From UBA8958 sp964571695 (GTDB taxonomy: Bacteria > Desulfobacterota > Syntrophia > Syntrophales > UBA8958), in the NCBI GenBank assembly GCA_964571695.1, contig CAZNDG010000006.1:1-64000 (forward strand): DNA of 64,000 bases, given 5' to 3'. A program made the position numbers and the translations under genes. This document shows, piece after piece, positions 44,957 through 53,950 of this stretch. Below the pieces are notes generated by a model. The model was not told where the DNA came from and searched no databases. It saw nothing but the letters and a program-made list of their open reading frames with translations. Each line of letters starts with the position of its first letter. Position 1 is the stretch's first letter.

Positions 44957-45610
44957 ATGCAGAAGCGAAACGTATTGATGATCTCAGTTTTGCTGATTCT
45001 TTTCTTTTTCCCACTCCCGGCCGCAACCCAGGAGTTCAAGGAAATCCCTCTGGTCAAGCCTCAGATGGACAGCGGCCGGCTCCTCATGCATGTCCTGAAG
45101 GACCGCCGTTCATCCCGGGAATTCAGCAACCGTAAACTCCCCATCCGGGTCATCTCCAACCTCCTCTGGAGCGCCTGCGGCGTCAATCGCCCGGAATCGG
45201 GAAAGCGGACCGTTCCTTCGGCAGGAAACTGGCAGGAAATCGACGTCTATGTGGCAACGGCAAAGGGATTGTACGTTTATGATGCCCGCCGCCATCGCCT
45301 GCATCCCGTTCTGGATCGGGACATTCGTGCCCTGACGGGCTCGCAGTCCTATGTCAAAGATGCCCCCATCGATCTGATCTATGTGGCGGATTATGCGCGG
45401 ATGGGAAACGCCGCCCCCGAGGTAAAGGACCTCTATGCGGCCATCGATACGGGCTTCATAAGCCAGAATGTCTATCTTTACAGCGCCTCCGAAGGTCTGG
45501 CGACGGTGGCGCGGGGAACCATGGACCGAGCAGCCCTCGGTCAGGCCATGATGCTCCGTCCAGACCAGCGCATCATCCTTGCCCAAACGGTAGGCTATCC
45601 AAAGAAATAA
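44957..45610 (+). CDS. Exported nitroreductase/SagB-type oxidoreductase
   Basis: Begins with a signal peptide (VLMISVLLILFFFPLPA, cleavage near AATQ), then a nitroreductase fold: LKDRRSSREFSNRKLPIRVI and LLWSACGVNRPESGKRTVPS (FMN phosphate region), with a C-terminal FISQNVYLYSASEGLATVARG and a LAQTVGYPKK end. Most of these FMN enzymes are cytoplasmic, so the signal is notable. A role with quinones or nitro compounds is possible. It is followed 14 bp later by a DUF2784 gene. Confidence 0.85.
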   Translation: MQKRNVLMISVLLILFFFPLPAATQEFKEIPLVKPQMDSGRLLMHVLKDRRSSREFSNRKLPIRVISNLLWSACGVNRPESGKRTVPSAGNWQEIDVYVATAKGLYVYDARRHRLHPVLDRDIRALTGSQSYVKDAPIDLIYVADYARMGNAAPEVKDLYAAIDTGFISQNVYLYSASEGLATVARGTMDRAALGQAMMLRPDQRIILAQTVGYPKK

Positions 45611-45624
45611 AGTGTTGAAGGATC

Positions 45625-46026
45625 ATGGCCTTTGCACTCCTCGCCGATTTTGTCGTCGTCGTTCATTTCCTTTTCATCCTCTTTGTCGTTGCGGGCGGAT
45701 TTCTGGCCCTGAGGAACGTAAGGTGGACCTGTCTCCATGTCCCCGCCGCCGTCTGGGGCGTGCTAATGGAATGGACCGGCTGGATATGCCCCCTGACCCC
45801 CCTGGAAAACCGGCTGCGCCGCCTGGGCGGAGGGCCGGCTTACGGCTCCGATTTCGTCGAGCGATACATCGTCTCCCTGATCTACCCGGAGGCACTGACC
45901 CGCAACGAGCAGGTCTTACTTGGGCTGGCGGTCCTTGTAATCAACGGCGGGATCTACGGCTGGCTGGCGGTCCGGATGTGGAGTTCCCGGGGGAGGGATG
46001 GAAGGGAAGTGGCTTTGAAGAAATAG
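45625..46026 (+). CDS. DUF2784 membrane protein
   Basis: Small membrane protein of 133 aa with three to four helices (VVVVHFLFILFVVAGGFLAL, LHVPAAVWGVLMEWTGWICP, a C-terminal VLLGLAVLVINGGIYGWL) and the DUF2784 signature PLTPLENRLRRLGG with YIVSLIYPE. Function unknown. It is likely co-transcribed with the exported nitroreductase. Confidence 0.88.
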   Translation: MAFALLADFVVVVHFLFILFVVAGGFLALRNVRWTCLHVPAAVWGVLMEWTGWICPLTPLENRLRRLGGGPAYGSDFVERYIVSLIYPEALTRNEQVLLGLAVLVINGGIYGWLAVRMWSSRGRDGREVALKK

Positions 46027-46070
46027 AAAAGGGAAAAGGAGTCTGTTTTTAGTGCCCCTTTTCCCTTTTC
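46026..46070. terminator. Bidirectional intrinsic terminator
   Basis: A perfect 14-bp stem, GAAAAGGGAAAAGG / CCTTTTCCCTTTTC, lies between the convergent DUF2784 and atpE genes and has A/T tracts in its outer arms. Confidence 0.7.
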
Positions 46071-46099
46071 GAAAATAACGATAAAGATATGAATGTCTG

Positions 46100-46474
46100 T
46101 TATCCGCCGATGCCCGCAAACTTAAGGAGCGGATTGGCGTACAGGATGACTAAGGAAACGACGAGGGCATAGATCGCCACCGATTCCGTCATGGCCATAC
46201 CGACCATCATGGTAAGCATGATTTTACCCTGGGCTTCGGGGTTTCTGCCTACGGCATTGTTGGCGCCGCTGGTTGCCTGACCAAGACCGAGGCCTGCTCC
46301 CACCGCCCCGATTCCCATCGCTAAACCGGCGGCCAGGACGCTGCAGCCAAGAATGATCGCCTTGGTGTAATCAACTGCTCCGCCGGGCGCCGCCGCTTCG
46401 GCCGCCATTGCCAGAGGAGCGACAACCAATACCAACGTTACTGCCAAAATACCCCTTACCAAACCTTTTTTCAT
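46100..46474 (-). CDS. atpE: ATP synthase F0 subunit c
   Basis: Proteolipid of the rotor ring. The second helix has the ion-binding carboxylate in MTESVAIYALV (Glu97) with Ser98 next to it, and the conserved loop GRNPEA. The first helix is AGLAMGIGAVGAGLGLGQAT. The Gln that marks a full sodium site is not at the usual place, so proton coupling is at least as likely. There is an N-terminal signal-like extension of about 30 residues (MKKGLVRGILAVTLVLVV). It is oriented opposite to, and 5.3 kb from, the other F0 genes. Confidence 0.95.
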   Translation of the reverse strand: MKKGLVRGILAVTLVLVVAPLAMAAEAAAPGGAVDYTKAIILGCSVLAAGLAMGIGAVGAGLGLGQATSGANNAVGRNPEAQGKIMLTMMVGMAMTESVAIYALVVSLVILYANPLLKFAGIGG

Positions 46475-46720
46475 TTCTTGCCTCCTTTGATTGATTTTTT
46501 AATACCCGAAACTGCAACTAAACTAAGACTTTTTCTATCCCCCTTTGCACCCCCTTTCCGCTCACCGGTACGGGCAACGCTTCCCACCAGTGTAACATTT
46601 CTGCGGATCCCATATAAAACCGTGATCCGATTGTCAAGAAATATTTGGCGCCCGGCGGGGCAATTATGATATAGATCCGCTCCACAAAAACAGAGGAAGA
46701 GGAACAAACTAATCAGCGCC

Positions 46721-47185
46721 ATGTTATCAGATCGGGAAAAAGCTCTGGCCCGCCGCCTCCAAGGCGACATTCCCATCGTCAGCCGGCCCTTTGAGGAAAT
46801 CGGGGCGGCGGCGGGACAGACGGAACAGGAGGTCCGGGCATTCATCGACCGGCTTATCATTCAGGGGGTAATCCGTAGATTCGGGGCCGTCGTCCGGCAT
46901 CGTGAGGTGGGATATACCCACAACGCCATCGTCGCCTGGTCGGCGCCGTCGAACCGCATCGAGGAAGCGGGATGCTATCTGGCGGCGCAGCGGGAAGTCA
47001 CCCACTGCTATGAAAGAACACCCCCCTTTCTCGGCCGGTACAATCTTTTCTCCATGATCCACGGCCGGGGGGAGGATGCCGGCGCCATGATCGGACGTTT
47101 CGCCAGGGAGATGGAGATCGACGATTACCTGATCCTGAGGAGCGAAGAAGAACTGAAAAAGACGTCTATGGAGTATTTTACATGA
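46721..47185 (+). CDS. ahbB: Siroheme decarboxylase subunit AhbB-like (Lrp/AsnC fold)
   Basis: The 154-aa protein has an N-terminal winged HTH-like part (PFEEIGAAAGQTEQEVRAFI) and a ferredoxin-like C-terminal domain, as in AhbA/AhbB. The family marks IRRFGAVVRHREVGYTHNAIVAW, and YERTPPF in the substrate region, are present. These proteins decarboxylate siroheme to didecarboxysiroheme in the alternative haem pathway. It overlaps hemL by 4 bp, which supports a tetrapyrrole role rather than transcriptional control. Confidence 0.85.
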   Translation: MLSDREKALARRLQGDIPIVSRPFEEIGAAAGQTEQEVRAFIDRLIIQGVIRRFGAVVRHREVGYTHNAIVAWSAPSNRIEEAGCYLAAQREVTHCYERTPPFLGRYNLFSMIHGRGEDAGAMIGRFAREMEIDDYLILRSEEELKKTSMEYFT

Positions 47186-48465
47186 AAGAAAGATCTCAAG
47201 CCCTATTTGCCCAGGCGGCAAAACTTATCCCCGGAGGGGTCAACAGTCCGGTGCGGGCCTTCAAGGCCGTGGGCGGGGCACCGGTCTTCATTAACGCCGG
47301 ACGGGGCGCGCGGATATGCGACGTGGACGGCAATGAATACATCGATTATGTCATGTCCTGGGGTCCCCTGATTCTCGGTCACGCCCACCCGGCGGTCGTG
47401 GCGGCGATCTCGGCACAGGCTGAAAAGGGGAGCAGCTTCGGCGCCCCGACGCCCCTTGAAGTGGAACTGGCCGGGATGATTCTTGATGCCTTTCCCGCCC
47501 TGGAAATGCTCCGGATGATGAGTTCTGGAACGGAGGCGGTCATGACGGCCGTCCGCCTGGCCCGGGCCTTCACCGGCCGGGACAGGATCGTCAAGTTTGC
47601 CGGCTGTTATCACGGCCACAGCGATTCCCTCCTGGCCAGGGCCGGTTCCGGCGTGGCCACCCTGGGCATTCCCGACAGTCCCGGTGTGCCGGGAAGCCTG
47701 GCCGAACTCACCATTACCCTCCCCTTCAACGATTCCGGGGCGGTCGCCGCCGTCTTTGCCAAGCATGGTCCGGAAATCGCCGCCGTCATCGTCGAACCCG
47801 CCGCCGGCAATATGGGGGTGGTCCCGCCCCAGCCGGGATTTCTTTCCCGACTGCGGGAGCTCACACGGGCGCACGGGAGCCTCCTCATCTTTGACGAAGT
47901 CATCACGGGCTTCCGCCTTGCCTGGGGAGGATACCCGGGGGGCGGCGGCATCGATCCGGACCTTGCCTGCCTGGGCAAGATCATCGGTGGAGGTCTCCCC
48001 GTGGGGGCCGTCGGGGGAAAACGGGCGGTCATGGAACAACTGGCGCCTCTGGGGCCGGTATATCAGGCGGGCACCCTTTCCGGGAACCCCCTGGCCATGG
48101 CGGCGGGGCTGGCGACCCTGACCATCCTCCGGGAAGGCATGGAATGTTATGAAGCAATGAAGCGATACGCCTTCAGCCTCTGCGAAGAAATGCAGGGTCT
48201 GTTCAGACGCAAGGGCATTCCCGTGACGATCAACCGGCTCGGTTCCATGTTCACCATCTTTTTCACCGCCGGACCCGTCTGCGACCTGGAGACGGCCCGG
48301 CGCTCCGATACGGAGTTATTCGCCCGCTTCTTCCGAGGGATGATGAGCAACGGCGTCAATCCACCTCCCTCCCAGTTTGAGGCCTGGTTCGTTTCTCTGG
48401 CCCATGATCTCCTGGATGCGGAAAAGACCCTGGAAGCGTGCGCCCGGACCCTGGAGACAATGTGA
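47182..48465 (+). CDS. hemL: Glutamate-1-semialdehyde 2,1-aminomutase
   Basis: PLP enzyme that makes 5-aminolevulinate from glutamate-1-semialdehyde. It begins with the family NSPVRAF segment; the PLP lysine is in LACLGKIIGGGLP (Lys266), with FAGCYHGHSDSLL and DEVITGFR. The length of 427 aa is normal. It is co-translated with the AhbB-like gene, so the beginning and a later step of siroheme-route haem synthesis are physically joined here. Confidence 0.96.
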   Translation: MKERSQALFAQAAKLIPGGVNSPVRAFKAVGGAPVFINAGRGARICDVDGNEYIDYVMSWGPLILGHAHPAVVAAISAQAEKGSSFGAPTPLEVELAGMILDAFPALEMLRMMSSGTEAVMTAVRLARAFTGRDRIVKFAGCYHGHSDSLLARAGSGVATLGIPDSPGVPGSLAELTITLPFNDSGAVAAVFAKHGPEIAAVIVEPAAGNMGVVPPQPGFLSRLRELTRAHGSLLIFDEVITGFRLAWGGYPGGGGIDPDLACLGKIIGGGLPVGAVGGKRAVMEQLAPLGPVYQAGTLSGNPLAMAAGLATLTILREGMECYEAMKRYAFSLCEEMQGLFRRKGIPVTINRLGSMFTIFFTAGPVCDLETARRSDTELFARFFRGMMSNGVNPPPSQFEAWFVSLAHDLLDAEKTLEACARTLETM

Positions 48466-48567
48466 AGAGCCGCCTCCAGGCTAAGGCCGTGACTACCTAA
48501 CGCCCGCGATGAAAACCCGCGACATGGAATGGGACCATAAACAGCAGTCCGACGGGAGCAGACAATC

Positions 48568-49584
48568 ATGGAAAAAATATTAGTAACCGGGGCCGCCGGT
48601 TTCATCGGCTTTCACATGTGCCGGAAGCTCCTTGCCACCGGCCGGAACGTCGTGGGCATCGACAACCTCAACCCCTACTACGAGGTCCGTCTGAAAGAAG
48701 ACCGCCTGCGCCTTCTAAAAGAGGACCGGTCGTTTCGCTTCTTCCGTCTGGACATCGCCGACCGGGAGGCCCTGGCCGACCTCTTCGCCCGGGAGGAACC
48801 ACCGGTGGTGGTGCATCTTGCCGCCCAGGCCGGTGTCCGTTACTCCCTGACGAATCCCTACGCCTATCTGGACAGCAACCTGACCGGTTTTTTGAACATC
48901 CTGGAAGGCTGCCGGCGTCACCGCGTCTCCCACCTTGTTTACGCCTCCTCCAGTTCCGTTTACGGAGGCAACACCCGCCTGCCCTTTTCGGTTCATCACA
49001 ACGTGGACCATCCCGTCAGTCTCTATGCGGCCACAAAAAAGGCCAACGAACTCATGGCCCACTCCTATGCCGCCCTGTACGGGATCCCCTGCACGGGTCT
49101 GCGTTTCTTCACCGTTTACGGACCCTGGGGGCGGCCGGATATGGCCCTGTTCCTATTCACCCGGGCCATTCTCGCCGGCAAGCCCATCGATGTTTACAAC
49201 GAAGGGCGGATGGAGCGTGATTTCACCTACGTCGACGACATCATCGAGGGCGTCTTCCGGATCATGACGCGGCCTCCGGCCCCCGATCCGTCCTGGAACA
49301 GTGGCAATCCAGACCCCGCGGGGAGTTTCGCCCCGTACCGCTTATACAACATCGGCAATCATCAGCCTGTCGCCCTCCTCGATTTCATCGCCGCCCTGGA
49401 GAAAAATCTGGGGAAGAAAGCGAAGATGCGTCTCCTCCCCATGCAGCCCGGCGACGTCCCGGCAACCTGCGCCGACGTGGAAGACCTAACGGCCGCCGTG
49501 GGATTCAGCCCCGCCACATCCATCGCCACGGGAATTGCGCGTTTTGTCGAGTGGTACAAGAAATACTACCTGGATAAAGAATAA
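48568..49584 (+). CDS. NAD-dependent epimerase, UDP-glucuronate 4-epimerase type
   Basis: Short-chain dehydrogenase of 338 aa with GAAGFIGFH (NAD site), IDNLNPYYEVRLKEDRL, AAQAGVRYSL, the Ser/Tyr/Lys triad in ASSSSVYGGN and YAATKKANE, and a C-terminal YNIGNHQPVALLDFI. This pattern matches UDP-glucuronate 4-epimerases of capsule clusters. It heads a group of three nucleotide-sugar enzymes (with Gmd and Fcl) for surface polysaccharide precursors. Confidence 0.88.
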   Translation: MEKILVTGAAGFIGFHMCRKLLATGRNVVGIDNLNPYYEVRLKEDRLRLLKEDRSFRFFRLDIADREALADLFAREEPPVVVHLAAQAGVRYSLTNPYAYLDSNLTGFLNILEGCRRHRVSHLVYASSSSVYGGNTRLPFSVHHNVDHPVSLYAATKKANELMAHSYAALYGIPCTGLRFFTVYGPWGRPDMALFLFTRAILAGKPIDVYNEGRMERDFTYVDDIIEGVFRIMTRPPAPDPSWNSGNPDPAGSFAPYRLYNIGNHQPVALLDFIAALEKNLGKKAKMRLLPMQPGDVPATCADVEDLTAAVGFSPATSIATGIARFVEWYKKYYLDKE

Positions 49585-49700
49585 TGTGATAGGAAGACAT
49601 CGTTCAAATCCCCAGGACCGGATTGGCTATCAAGGGAGTCGGTCATATCCGGCGGCCTGGAGATAATCTCGGTCAACATACAGGGAGACGATTTCTACTA

Positions 49701-50729
49701 ATGAAAAAGGCATTCATCACCGGCATAACCGGCCAGGACGGATCGTATCTGGCCGAATTTCTCCTCGGCAAGGGTTATGAGATCCACGGGCTGATCCGTC
49801 GGGCCAGCACCTTCAATACGGACCGCATCGATCATCTGTACAAGGACTTCCACGATCCCGAGGCGCGGATCTACCTTCATTACGGCGATCTGGCTGTCTC
49901 CGGGCAGCTCACGGACCTTCTGAACGACATCAAGCCCGATGAGATCTATCACCTCGGCGCCCAGAGCCATGTGCGGGTGAGCTTCGACATGGCGGAGTAC
50001 ACCGGGGATGTTACGGGACTGGGGACGCTGCGGCTCCTCGAGGCGATCCGCAAGTCCGGAATCAACTCCCGATTCTATCAGGCCTCGTCCAGCGAGATGT
50101 TCGGCGCCGCCCCGCCGCCCCAGAGCGAAGCCACCCCCTTCCAGCCTCAGAGCCCCTACGCCGCCGCCAAGGTTTACGCCTATTACATCGTGAAGAACTA
50201 CCGCGAGGCCTACCGGATCTTCGCGGCCAACGGCATCCTTTTCAACCACGAATCACCGCGGCGCGGCGAGACCTTCGTCACCCGGAAGATCACCCGGGCG
50301 GCAACGCGGATCAAACTGGGCCTCCAGGAAAAACTGTTTCTCGGCAATCTGGAGGCGAAACGGGACTGGGGATTCGCCGGGGATTACGTGGAAGCCATGT
50401 GGCTCATGCTCCAGCAGGACCACCCCGACGATTTTGTCATCGCCACCGGAGAGACTCACTCCGTGCGGGAATTCGCTCAAAGGGTCTTCGAGAAACTAAA
50501 TCTGGACTATGAAAAATACGTCGCCATCGACCGGCGGTATTTCCGCCCCACGGAAGTGGACGTCCTGCTAGGGGACGCGTCCAAGGCCAGGAAACGCATG
50601 GACTGGCGGCCCCGGGTAAGCTTTGAAGGTCTCATCGACATGATGATCGCCGCCGACATGGAGAGCGCCCGGAAAGAAAAGACCCTCTGCGAGGCGGGGT
50701 ATGAAATCGGAAATCACAACCAACTCTGA
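49701..50729 (+). CDS. gmd: GDP-mannose 4,6-dehydratase
   Basis: Converts GDP-mannose to GDP-4-keto-6-deoxymannose. The start at 49701 gives the family opening MKKAFITGITGQDGSYLAEF; GGGAG lies about 13 bases upstream. The RR-type binding loop IRRASTFNTDRIDHL and the triad YQASSSEMFG / YAAAKVYAYY are present, followed by NHESPRRGETFVTRKI. The 342-aa length is standard. It works with the Fcl gene 93 bp downstream. Confidence 0.96.
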   Translation: MKKAFITGITGQDGSYLAEFLLGKGYEIHGLIRRASTFNTDRIDHLYKDFHDPEARIYLHYGDLAVSGQLTDLLNDIKPDEIYHLGAQSHVRVSFDMAEYTGDVTGLGTLRLLEAIRKSGINSRFYQASSSEMFGAAPPPQSEATPFQPQSPYAAAKVYAYYIVKNYREAYRIFAANGILFNHESPRRGETFVTRKITRAATRIKLGLQEKLFLGNLEAKRDWGFAGDYVEAMWLMLQQDHPDDFVIATGETHSVREFAQRVFEKLNLDYEKYVAIDRRYFRPTEVDVLLGDASKARKRMDWRPRVSFEGLIDMMIAADMESARKEKTLCEAGYEIGNHNQL

Positions 50730-50822
50730 ATCGCGACGCCGGGGGCCGATCGCGTGTCTTCTTGACGGCGCGGCCGGAGCGGTGGCGGCGATTCAGCAAC
50801 CCAAGGGAGCGGAAGCGGCGGG

Positions 50823-51767
50823 ATGAAGAACAAGCGCATCACCATCACGGGCGGCAAGGGGTTTCTCGGCACCCACCTGGTCAAGGGGTTTCGGGACCGG
50901 GGCTACGAAAATATCCTCATCGCCGATTTACCGGACTATAATCTGGTTCGCGGGGAAGATGTCCGGCGCCTGTATGCCGAAACGAAACCCGACATCATCA
51001 TCCACCTGGCCGCCAAGGTAGGGGGTATCGGCTTCAACAGGGAGCATCCGGGGGCCCTCTTCTATGAAAACATCATGATGGGCACTCAGATGATCCACGA
51101 GGGATACCTGAGCGGGATCGAGAAATTCGTAGCCCTGGGCACGATCTGCGCCTATCCCAAATTCACTCCCGTACCCTTCCGGGAAGACGAACTCTGGAAC
51201 GGCTATCCCGAGGAGACCAACGCCCCTTACGGCCTGGCGAAGAAGATGATGCTCGTCCAGTCGCAGGCGTACCGCCAGCAATACGGATTCAACGCCATAT
51301 TTCTCCTGCCCGTTAATCTCTACGGACCGGGAGACAATTTCGATCCCCGTTCCTCCCACGTCATCCCCGCCCTGATCAAGAAATGCGTGGATGCCAGAAG
51401 AGCGGGGGAGGAGAAAGTGACGGTCTGGGGAACAGGCAAGGCCACCCGGGAGTTCTTCTATGTGGAAGACGCCGCCGAAGCCATCATCTTGGCCACGGAA
51501 AGGTACCACAGACCCGAGCCGGTCAACATCGGCGCCGGGTTTGAGATCTCCATCCGCGAGCTGGCGGAACTGATCGTCGAGTTGACCGGCTATGCCGGCC
51601 GGATCGTCTGGGACACCAGCCAGCCCGACGGCCAGCCGCGGCGGATGCTCGATACGACCCGGGCCTGGGAAGAAATAGGTTTTCGGTCCCGGACCGACTT
51701 CCGGGAGGGCCTCCGCCGGACAATCTCCTGGTACGAAAACGAAGGGATAAAGAGAAAGTATGAGTGA
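50823..51767 (+). CDS. fcl: GDP-L-fucose synthase
   Basis: Epimerase-reductase that finishes GDP-L-fucose from the Gmd product. It has GGKGFLGTHLVKGF (cofactor site), AAKVGGIGFNREHP, the YxxxK pair in YGLAKKMMLVQ and the PVNLYGPGDNFDP motif. The length of 314 aa is normal. With Gmd it makes GDP-fucose or a related 6-deoxyhexose for surface glycans. Confidence 0.95.
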   Translation: MKNKRITITGGKGFLGTHLVKGFRDRGYENILIADLPDYNLVRGEDVRRLYAETKPDIIIHLAAKVGGIGFNREHPGALFYENIMMGTQMIHEGYLSGIEKFVALGTICAYPKFTPVPFREDELWNGYPEETNAPYGLAKKMMLVQSQAYRQQYGFNAIFLLPVNLYGPGDNFDPRSSHVIPALIKKCVDARRAGEEKVTVWGTGKATREFFYVEDAAEAIILATERYHRPEPVNIGAGFEISIRELAELIVELTGYAGRIVWDTSQPDGQPRRMLDTTRAWEEIGFRSRTDFREGLRRTISWYENEGIKRKYE

Positions 51768-51826
51768 ACGGGGCCGTCATTTTTTGTTGACTTCCCCCCC
51801 CTATCGTGTTAAGAGGCGCTGCGTCA

Positions 51827-52111
51827 ATGGATAAAGAGGGCAAAAAAGCATACGTCCAGATGGCATACGCCAGCAGCATCGGCTTCGCCTTCGTCCTGTT
51901 GATCTTTGGAGGTCTCTTTCTCGGCAACTGGCTGGACAAGAAGATGGGCACATCCTTCTTCTTTACCGTCCTGCTCTTCATCATGGGCGTCATCGGCGGA
52001 TTTAGGAACATTTACGTCCTGATCGGCAAATCATTTCAGGATGATAAAATAATTATCAAGAGTATAAAAAGTGAACCTCACCGGAAAAGACCCGCTCCAG
52101 CAAAGGCTTGA
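51827..52111 (+). CDS. atpZ: AtpZ/AtpI-family ATP synthase accessory protein
   Basis: Start 51827 (ATG) follows an AAGAGG; the longer frame is not needed. The 94-aa protein has two helices (SSIGFAFVLLIFGGLFLGNW and FFFTVLLFIMGVIGGF) joined by DKKMGTS, the AtpZ pattern thought to help ion supply or ring assembly for the F0 motor. It overlaps the next F0 gene by 41 bp. Confidence 0.85.
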   Translation: MDKEGKKAYVQMAYASSIGFAFVLLIFGGLFLGNWLDKKMGTSFFFTVLLFIMGVIGGFRNIYVLIGKSFQDDKIIIKSIKSEPHRKRPAPAKA

Positions 52112-52466
52112 AATCGCCAACTGGGTCGTCCTCGTTGTATTCGTTCTCGCCGGCGCCTTGATATTCTCCCTGAAATTCACCCTGGGCGTTCTCCTGGGGG
52201 GCCTCATCAGCATCGTGAACTATCACTGGCTCTGCCGGGACGTCAAAAAGGTCTTCGCCCACCTTACAGACCGCGCCAAGTCCCGGATCATGTTCAAATA
52301 CTACATACGCTTCGGGGTAACGGCCGTGGCGCTGTACTTTATCGTATCCAGCGGCATCGTCGATGTCGTCGGCCTGTTGATCGGCCTTTCCACGGTCATC
52401 GTCAATATCGTCATTACTGCCGTCATGGCTCTTTCAAAAAAAAATTGCGTTGAGGAGGTCAATTAG
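52071..52466 (+). CDS. atpI: ATP synthase subunit I
   Basis: The 131-aa protein has four predicted helices (WVVLVVFVLAGALIFSL, TLGVLLGGLISIVNYHW, RFGVTAVALYFIVSSG, VVGLLIGLSTVIVNIVITAV), matching AtpI of the bacterial F0 operon, a c-ring assembly aid. It starts with GTG inside atpZ and is followed by atpB after 3 bp. Confidence 0.85.
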   Translation: MNLTGKDPLQQRLEIANWVVLVVFVLAGALIFSLKFTLGVLLGGLISIVNYHWLCRDVKKVFAHLTDRAKSRIMFKYYIRFGVTAVALYFIVSSGIVDVVGLLIGLSTVIVNIVITAVMALSKKNCVEEVN

Positions 52467-52469
52467 AAG

Positions 52470-53129
52470 ATGCACAGTCTGTCTTTCCTGCAATTAATAT
52501 TACCGGGTGTCCCCACCTACATCACCTATACCTGGTTTGTCATGGCCCTGCTCGCCCTCTTTTCTTTTCTGGCGACCCGGCGTCTTTCCCTGACCCCGGG
52601 CGGGTTCCAGAACACCATGGAGGTCTTCATCAAAGCCATCGACAATCTCCTCATCGACACCATGGGCACCCATGGAAAAAGATTCTTTCCCCTGATCGCC
52701 ACCCTGGGATTCTTCATCCTCACTTCCAACCTGATCGGGCTGATTCCCGGACTGGAATCCCCCACGGCCAACCTGAATACGACCGTGGCCATGGCCCTGG
52801 TGGTCTTCTTCCTCACCCACATCGTCGGCGTGCAGATTCAGGGCATGAAATATTTCAAGCAGTTCCTGGGACCGGTATGGTGGCTCACACCCCTGATGCT
52901 GCCCATTGAACTGGTCAGCCACATCTCCCGTCCGGTTTCGCTGTCCATGCGTCTCTTCGGAAACATCGAAGGCGGCCACATCGTCCTTTTCGTCCTCTTC
53001 ATCCTCGTGCCGCTGCTGGTACCCCTGCCCATCCTCGTCCTGAAGCTCCTGATCTCCTTCATCCAGACCCTGGTCTTCATGCTCCTGTCCATGATGTACA
53101 TCGCCGGAGCCATGGAAGAGCATCACTGA
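52470..53129 (+). CDS. atpB: ATP synthase F0 subunit a
   Basis: Stator channel subunit. The essential arginine lies in RPVSLSMRLFGN, and LTSNLIGLIPG and YFKQFLGPVWWLTP are also typical. The protein has 219 aa with five to six helices. atpE would normally follow; instead an intrinsic terminator follows, and the c-subunit gene lies 5.3 kb upstream on the other strand. Confidence 0.95.
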   Translation: MHSLSFLQLILPGVPTYITYTWFVMALLALFSFLATRRLSLTPGGFQNTMEVFIKAIDNLLIDTMGTHGKRFFPLIATLGFFILTSNLIGLIPGLESPTANLNTTVAMALVVFFLTHIVGVQIQGMKYFKQFLGPVWWLTPLMLPIELVSHISRPVSLSMRLFGNIEGGHIVLFVLFILVPLLVPLPILVLKLLISFIQTLVFMLLSMMYIAGAMEEHH

Positions 53130-53189
53130 TAAATTACGTATGCGGGCGCCGTCCGAAAGGGGGCGCCGAACCTTATCTTGAAATGACGG

Positions 53190-53221
53190 CGGGGTCCCTC
53201 AACGGGGGGACCCCGTTTTTT
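53190..53221 (+). terminator. Intrinsic terminator after atpB
   Basis: Stem CGGGGTCCC / GGGACCCCG followed by TTTTTT. Confidence 0.85.
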
Positions 53222-53339
53222 GTCCCATCACCCCACTGTATCCTGGATTAGCTCATCCAGCGCCAGGGTTTTCCAGGCCGCCCGCCGGAGCCGGTCGGGT
53301 GCGTCCCACAGGCAGGTTGTCCGACGTATCTACCACCTC

Positions 53340-53367
53340 TTGACAAGCTCCATTTGGTGAATATATT
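53340..53367 (+). promoter_or_regulatory. Sigma70-type promoter before the Hsp20 cluster
   Basis: TTGACA at 53340-53345, a 16-bp spacer, then TATATT at 53362-53367. The first Hsp20 start is 122 bp downstream. No CIRCE element was found, and no convincing sigma32 site. The rest of the 359-bp gap (53130-53488) holds the atpB terminator and nothing else recognised. Confidence 0.5.
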
Positions 53368-53488
53368 AAGGCCGTAACAAATATAACCCTTTTATAACAA
53401 GATGTTAAGCTTGCGTAGACGGAATCGTGCACCCTTTGAAAAACTGATAAAAATAACATTTCGATAAACGAGGAAAGGAGGAGAGATT

Positions 53489-53932
53489 ATGTTTGGAACA
53501 GGAGCATGGAGATTTGGTCGCTTATTGGATCCGTATGCAGAAATGTCCCGGTTACGGAATGAGATGAACCGGCTTTTCTCCGTTTCAACCCATCCCTTCG
53601 TGCAGGTCTATCCGGCGGTTAACATCTGGGTTGGTGAACAGGAAGCGGTAATTACTGCGGAATTGCCCGGCGTGAATCCCGATAGAATCGATATTTCCGC
53701 ACTGGGAGATAACATCACCATTTCCGGCGGCCGTGATCAGGAAGCACTGAAGGAAAATGAAACCTATCATCGCAAGGAAAGAAACGGCAGCCGGTTCTCG
53801 AGAACCCTGCAGCTTCCCTTCCGCATTGACGCCGCGGGCATCGAAGCCCGATATGAAAAGGGGATTCTCAAAGTGACGGCGCCCCGGGCCGAGGAAGACA
53901 AGCCCAAGAAAATCGCAATCAAAGCGGCATAA
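53489..53932 (+). CDS. Hsp20/alpha-crystallin small heat-shock protein 1
   Basis: Holdase chaperone of 147 aa. Its alpha-crystallin domain (about residues 42-140) has VNIWVGEQEAVITAELPGV, the L-x-GxL-like region YEKGILKVTAPRAE, and a short IAIKA tail with the oligomerising I-x-I pattern. AAGGAGG precedes the ATG. It is the first of three tandem Hsp20 genes. Confidence 0.93.
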   Translation: MFGTGAWRFGRLLDPYAEMSRLRNEMNRLFSVSTHPFVQVYPAVNIWVGEQEAVITAELPGVNPDRIDISALGDNITISGGRDQEALKENETYHRKERNGSRFSRTLQLPFRIDAAGIEARYEKGILKVTAPRAEEDKPKKIAIKAA

Positions 53933-53950
53933 GGAAAGGAGGTTGGTGAT

